NCBI GenBank assembly: GCA_947446285.1 | Contig: CANFGH010000023.1 | Location: 1-33,607 of the forward strand | Origin: Chloroflexota bacterium | GTDB lineage: Bacteria; Chloroflexota; UBA11872; UBA12225 | Direction of reading: 5' to 3' | DNA: 33,607 nt | Part shown: one piece after another, positions 32,804 to 33,607 of the stretch | Numbering within the stretch: the first letter of the stretch is position 1 | Layout: every line of letters begins with the position of its first letter | Notes under the pieces: model-generated | What the model was told of the DNA's origin: nothing | Database searches by the model: none | The model's input: only the letters and a program-made list of their open reading frames with translations | Program-made: the position numbers and the translations under genes

Positions 32804-32809
32804 TACGAT
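32804..32809 (+). promoter_or_regulatory. Candidate -10 box of ispE, leaderless spacing
   Basis: TACGAT ends 8 bases before the ispE ATG at 32818. There is no Shine-Dalgarno sequence between them, which points to a leaderless transcript. No clear -35 box is visible. Confidence 0.35.
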
Positions 32810-32817
32810 TTGGCGCC

Positions 32818-33607
32818 ATGATTGTGTCGGACACACCCGGCCGGATCGAAATCTCCGCCCCGGCAAAACTCAATCTCACCCTGGAAGTCGTCCGCCGCCG
32901 CGATGACGGCTTCCATGAACTCCGGTCGGTCTTTCTCGCCCTGGACCTCGTCGACACGATCACGGTGGAGGGGTCGCCATCCATCACTGTGTCGTGTTCG
33001 GACCCCGACCTCGAGACGCCTGAAAACCTTGTCTGGCGCGCCGCCGAGGCCTTGCGCAAGGACGCCGGTTTGCGGACAGGTGCCTTGCTGACACTGGTGA
33101 AGCGTATCCCGGTGGCCGCCGGTCTGGGTGGCGGAAGCAGTGACGCCGCATCGACCTTGCTTGCATTGAACGCCCTCTGGAACCTTGGCTACCCACGTGC
33201 GCGCCTCCAGGAGATCGGTGCCACATTGGGGTCAGATATTCCATTTTTTCTTGGCACAAGTCCCCTCGCTCTCGTGACCGGACGAGGTGAATTTCTCGAG
33301 CCGTTGCAATTCCCCCCGCACCTCGGTTCGGCTCGTTTCGTCCTCGTGAAGCCCCCTGTTGGCATCAGCGCCGGCGCGGTCTACCGCGCGTATCCGCAGG
33401 CACGGTGGTCGGATGGTCATGACCGGACCGCGTCATGGTTCCGGGAACTGTCCGCCTGCACGGCTGCAGACCACAACCGCATGCCGGCACCGTTCAATGA
33501 TTTGGAAGCCATCGCCTTGCAGGTAGCCCCGGAGGCTTCGGTTGCTCGGGATCTGCTTCTGGCGGCCGGGACCACGCGCCCGGTGATGGCGGGGAGTGGT
33601 TCCACCT
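32818..33607 (+). CDS. ispE: 4-diphosphocytidyl-2-C-methyl-D-erythritol kinase, partial
   Basis: This gene runs off the right edge; 263 codons are present. IspE phosphorylates CDP-ME with ATP in the methylerythritol phosphate route to isoprenoids. It is a GHMP kinase: APAKLNLTLEVVRRRDDGFHEL at the N-terminus carries the substrate Lys and His, RIPVAAGLGGGSSDAASTLLALN is the glycine-rich ATP loop, GSDIPFFL contains the catalytic Asp, and VMAGSGSTS near the edge is the third GHMP motif. About 30-40 residues are missing compared with the usual 280-300. The ATG lacks a ribosome binding site and sits just after a -10-like box. Confidence 0.95.
   Translation, partial: MIVSDTPGRIEISAPAKLNLTLEVVRRRDDGFHELRSVFLALDLVDTITVEGSPSITVSCSDPDLETPENLVWRAAEALRKDAGLRTGALLTLVKRIPVAAGLGGGSSDAASTLLALNALWNLGYPRARLQEIGATLGSDIPFFLGTSPLALVTGRGEFLEPLQFPPHLGSARFVLVKPPVGISAGAVYRAYPQARWSDGHDRTASWFRELSACTAADHNRMPAPFNDLEAIALQVAPEASVARDLLLAAGTTRPVMAGSGST

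Overview
The window is about 33.6 kb of GC-rich bacterial chromosome with no rRNA, tRNA, insertion sequence or CRISPR array that I can see. The best guess is a member of the Chloroflexota (for example the Thermomicrobia or SAR202-like lineages). This is an inference from the high GC, the hrcA-grpE-dnaK-dnaJ-prmA-rsmE-HIT order controlled by a CIRCE element, the PgpH-YbeY-DgkA run, GTG and TTG starts, and paralogous enolase-superfamily dehydratases. No marker gene in the window proves it.

Layout. (1) 1-1151: two strong rho-independent terminators around a gene-free stretch, then an unusual alpha/beta-hydrolase. (2) 1295-4601: a sugar isomerase/epimerase of the TIM-barrel type, an MFS transporter and a tyrosine recombinase, the last two overlapping by 4 bases. 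(3) 4721-6788: TsaC/Sua5 (tRNA t6A synthesis) followed by a class IV aminotransferase-fold protein that lacks the PLP lysine. (4) 6807-9101, minus strand: TPMT-like methyltransferase, CYTH protein and NAD-dependent epimerase as one probable operon, divergent from a 4HBT thioesterase. (5) 9670-12105, minus strand: two different mandelate racemase/galactonate dehydratase-type enzymes with a large hairpin between them and a striking inverted repeat in the leader. (6) 12276-13506: proC and a small CxxC protein. (7) 13569-21316: a compact glycan assembly locus (Wzy/WaaL-like membrane protein, GT4, a GT4-GT2 fusion, GT2, polyprenyl-phosphate sugar transferase). (8) 21378-28499: heat-shock operon with CIRCE, continuing into translation-modification genes. 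(9) 28658-31878: PgpH-type HD hydrolase, YbeY, DgkA. (10) 31886-33607: lipoate ligase-family gene (minus) divergent from ispE, which runs off the window.

How the genes work together. The sugar isomerase, the MFS carrier and the two dehydratases look like pieces of sugar or sugar-acid catabolism. The glycan cluster would start a repeat unit on a lipid carrier (last gene), extend it with three to four transferase domains and polymerise or ligate it (first gene); no flippase or exporter lies in the window. DgkA may supply undecaprenyl phosphate or recycle diacylglycerol, and IspE makes isoprenoid precursors, so several genes touch the lipid-carrier supply, although they are not one operon.

The observations most worth following are the class IV aminotransferase homologue in which both the Schiff-base lysine and the PLP-nitrogen glutamate are replaced, the 10-bp GCGATGCG-containing inverted repeat in front of the dehydratase operon, the symmetrically altered CIRCE operator, the GT4-GT2 fusion, and an AT-rich patch inside one glycosyltransferase gene.
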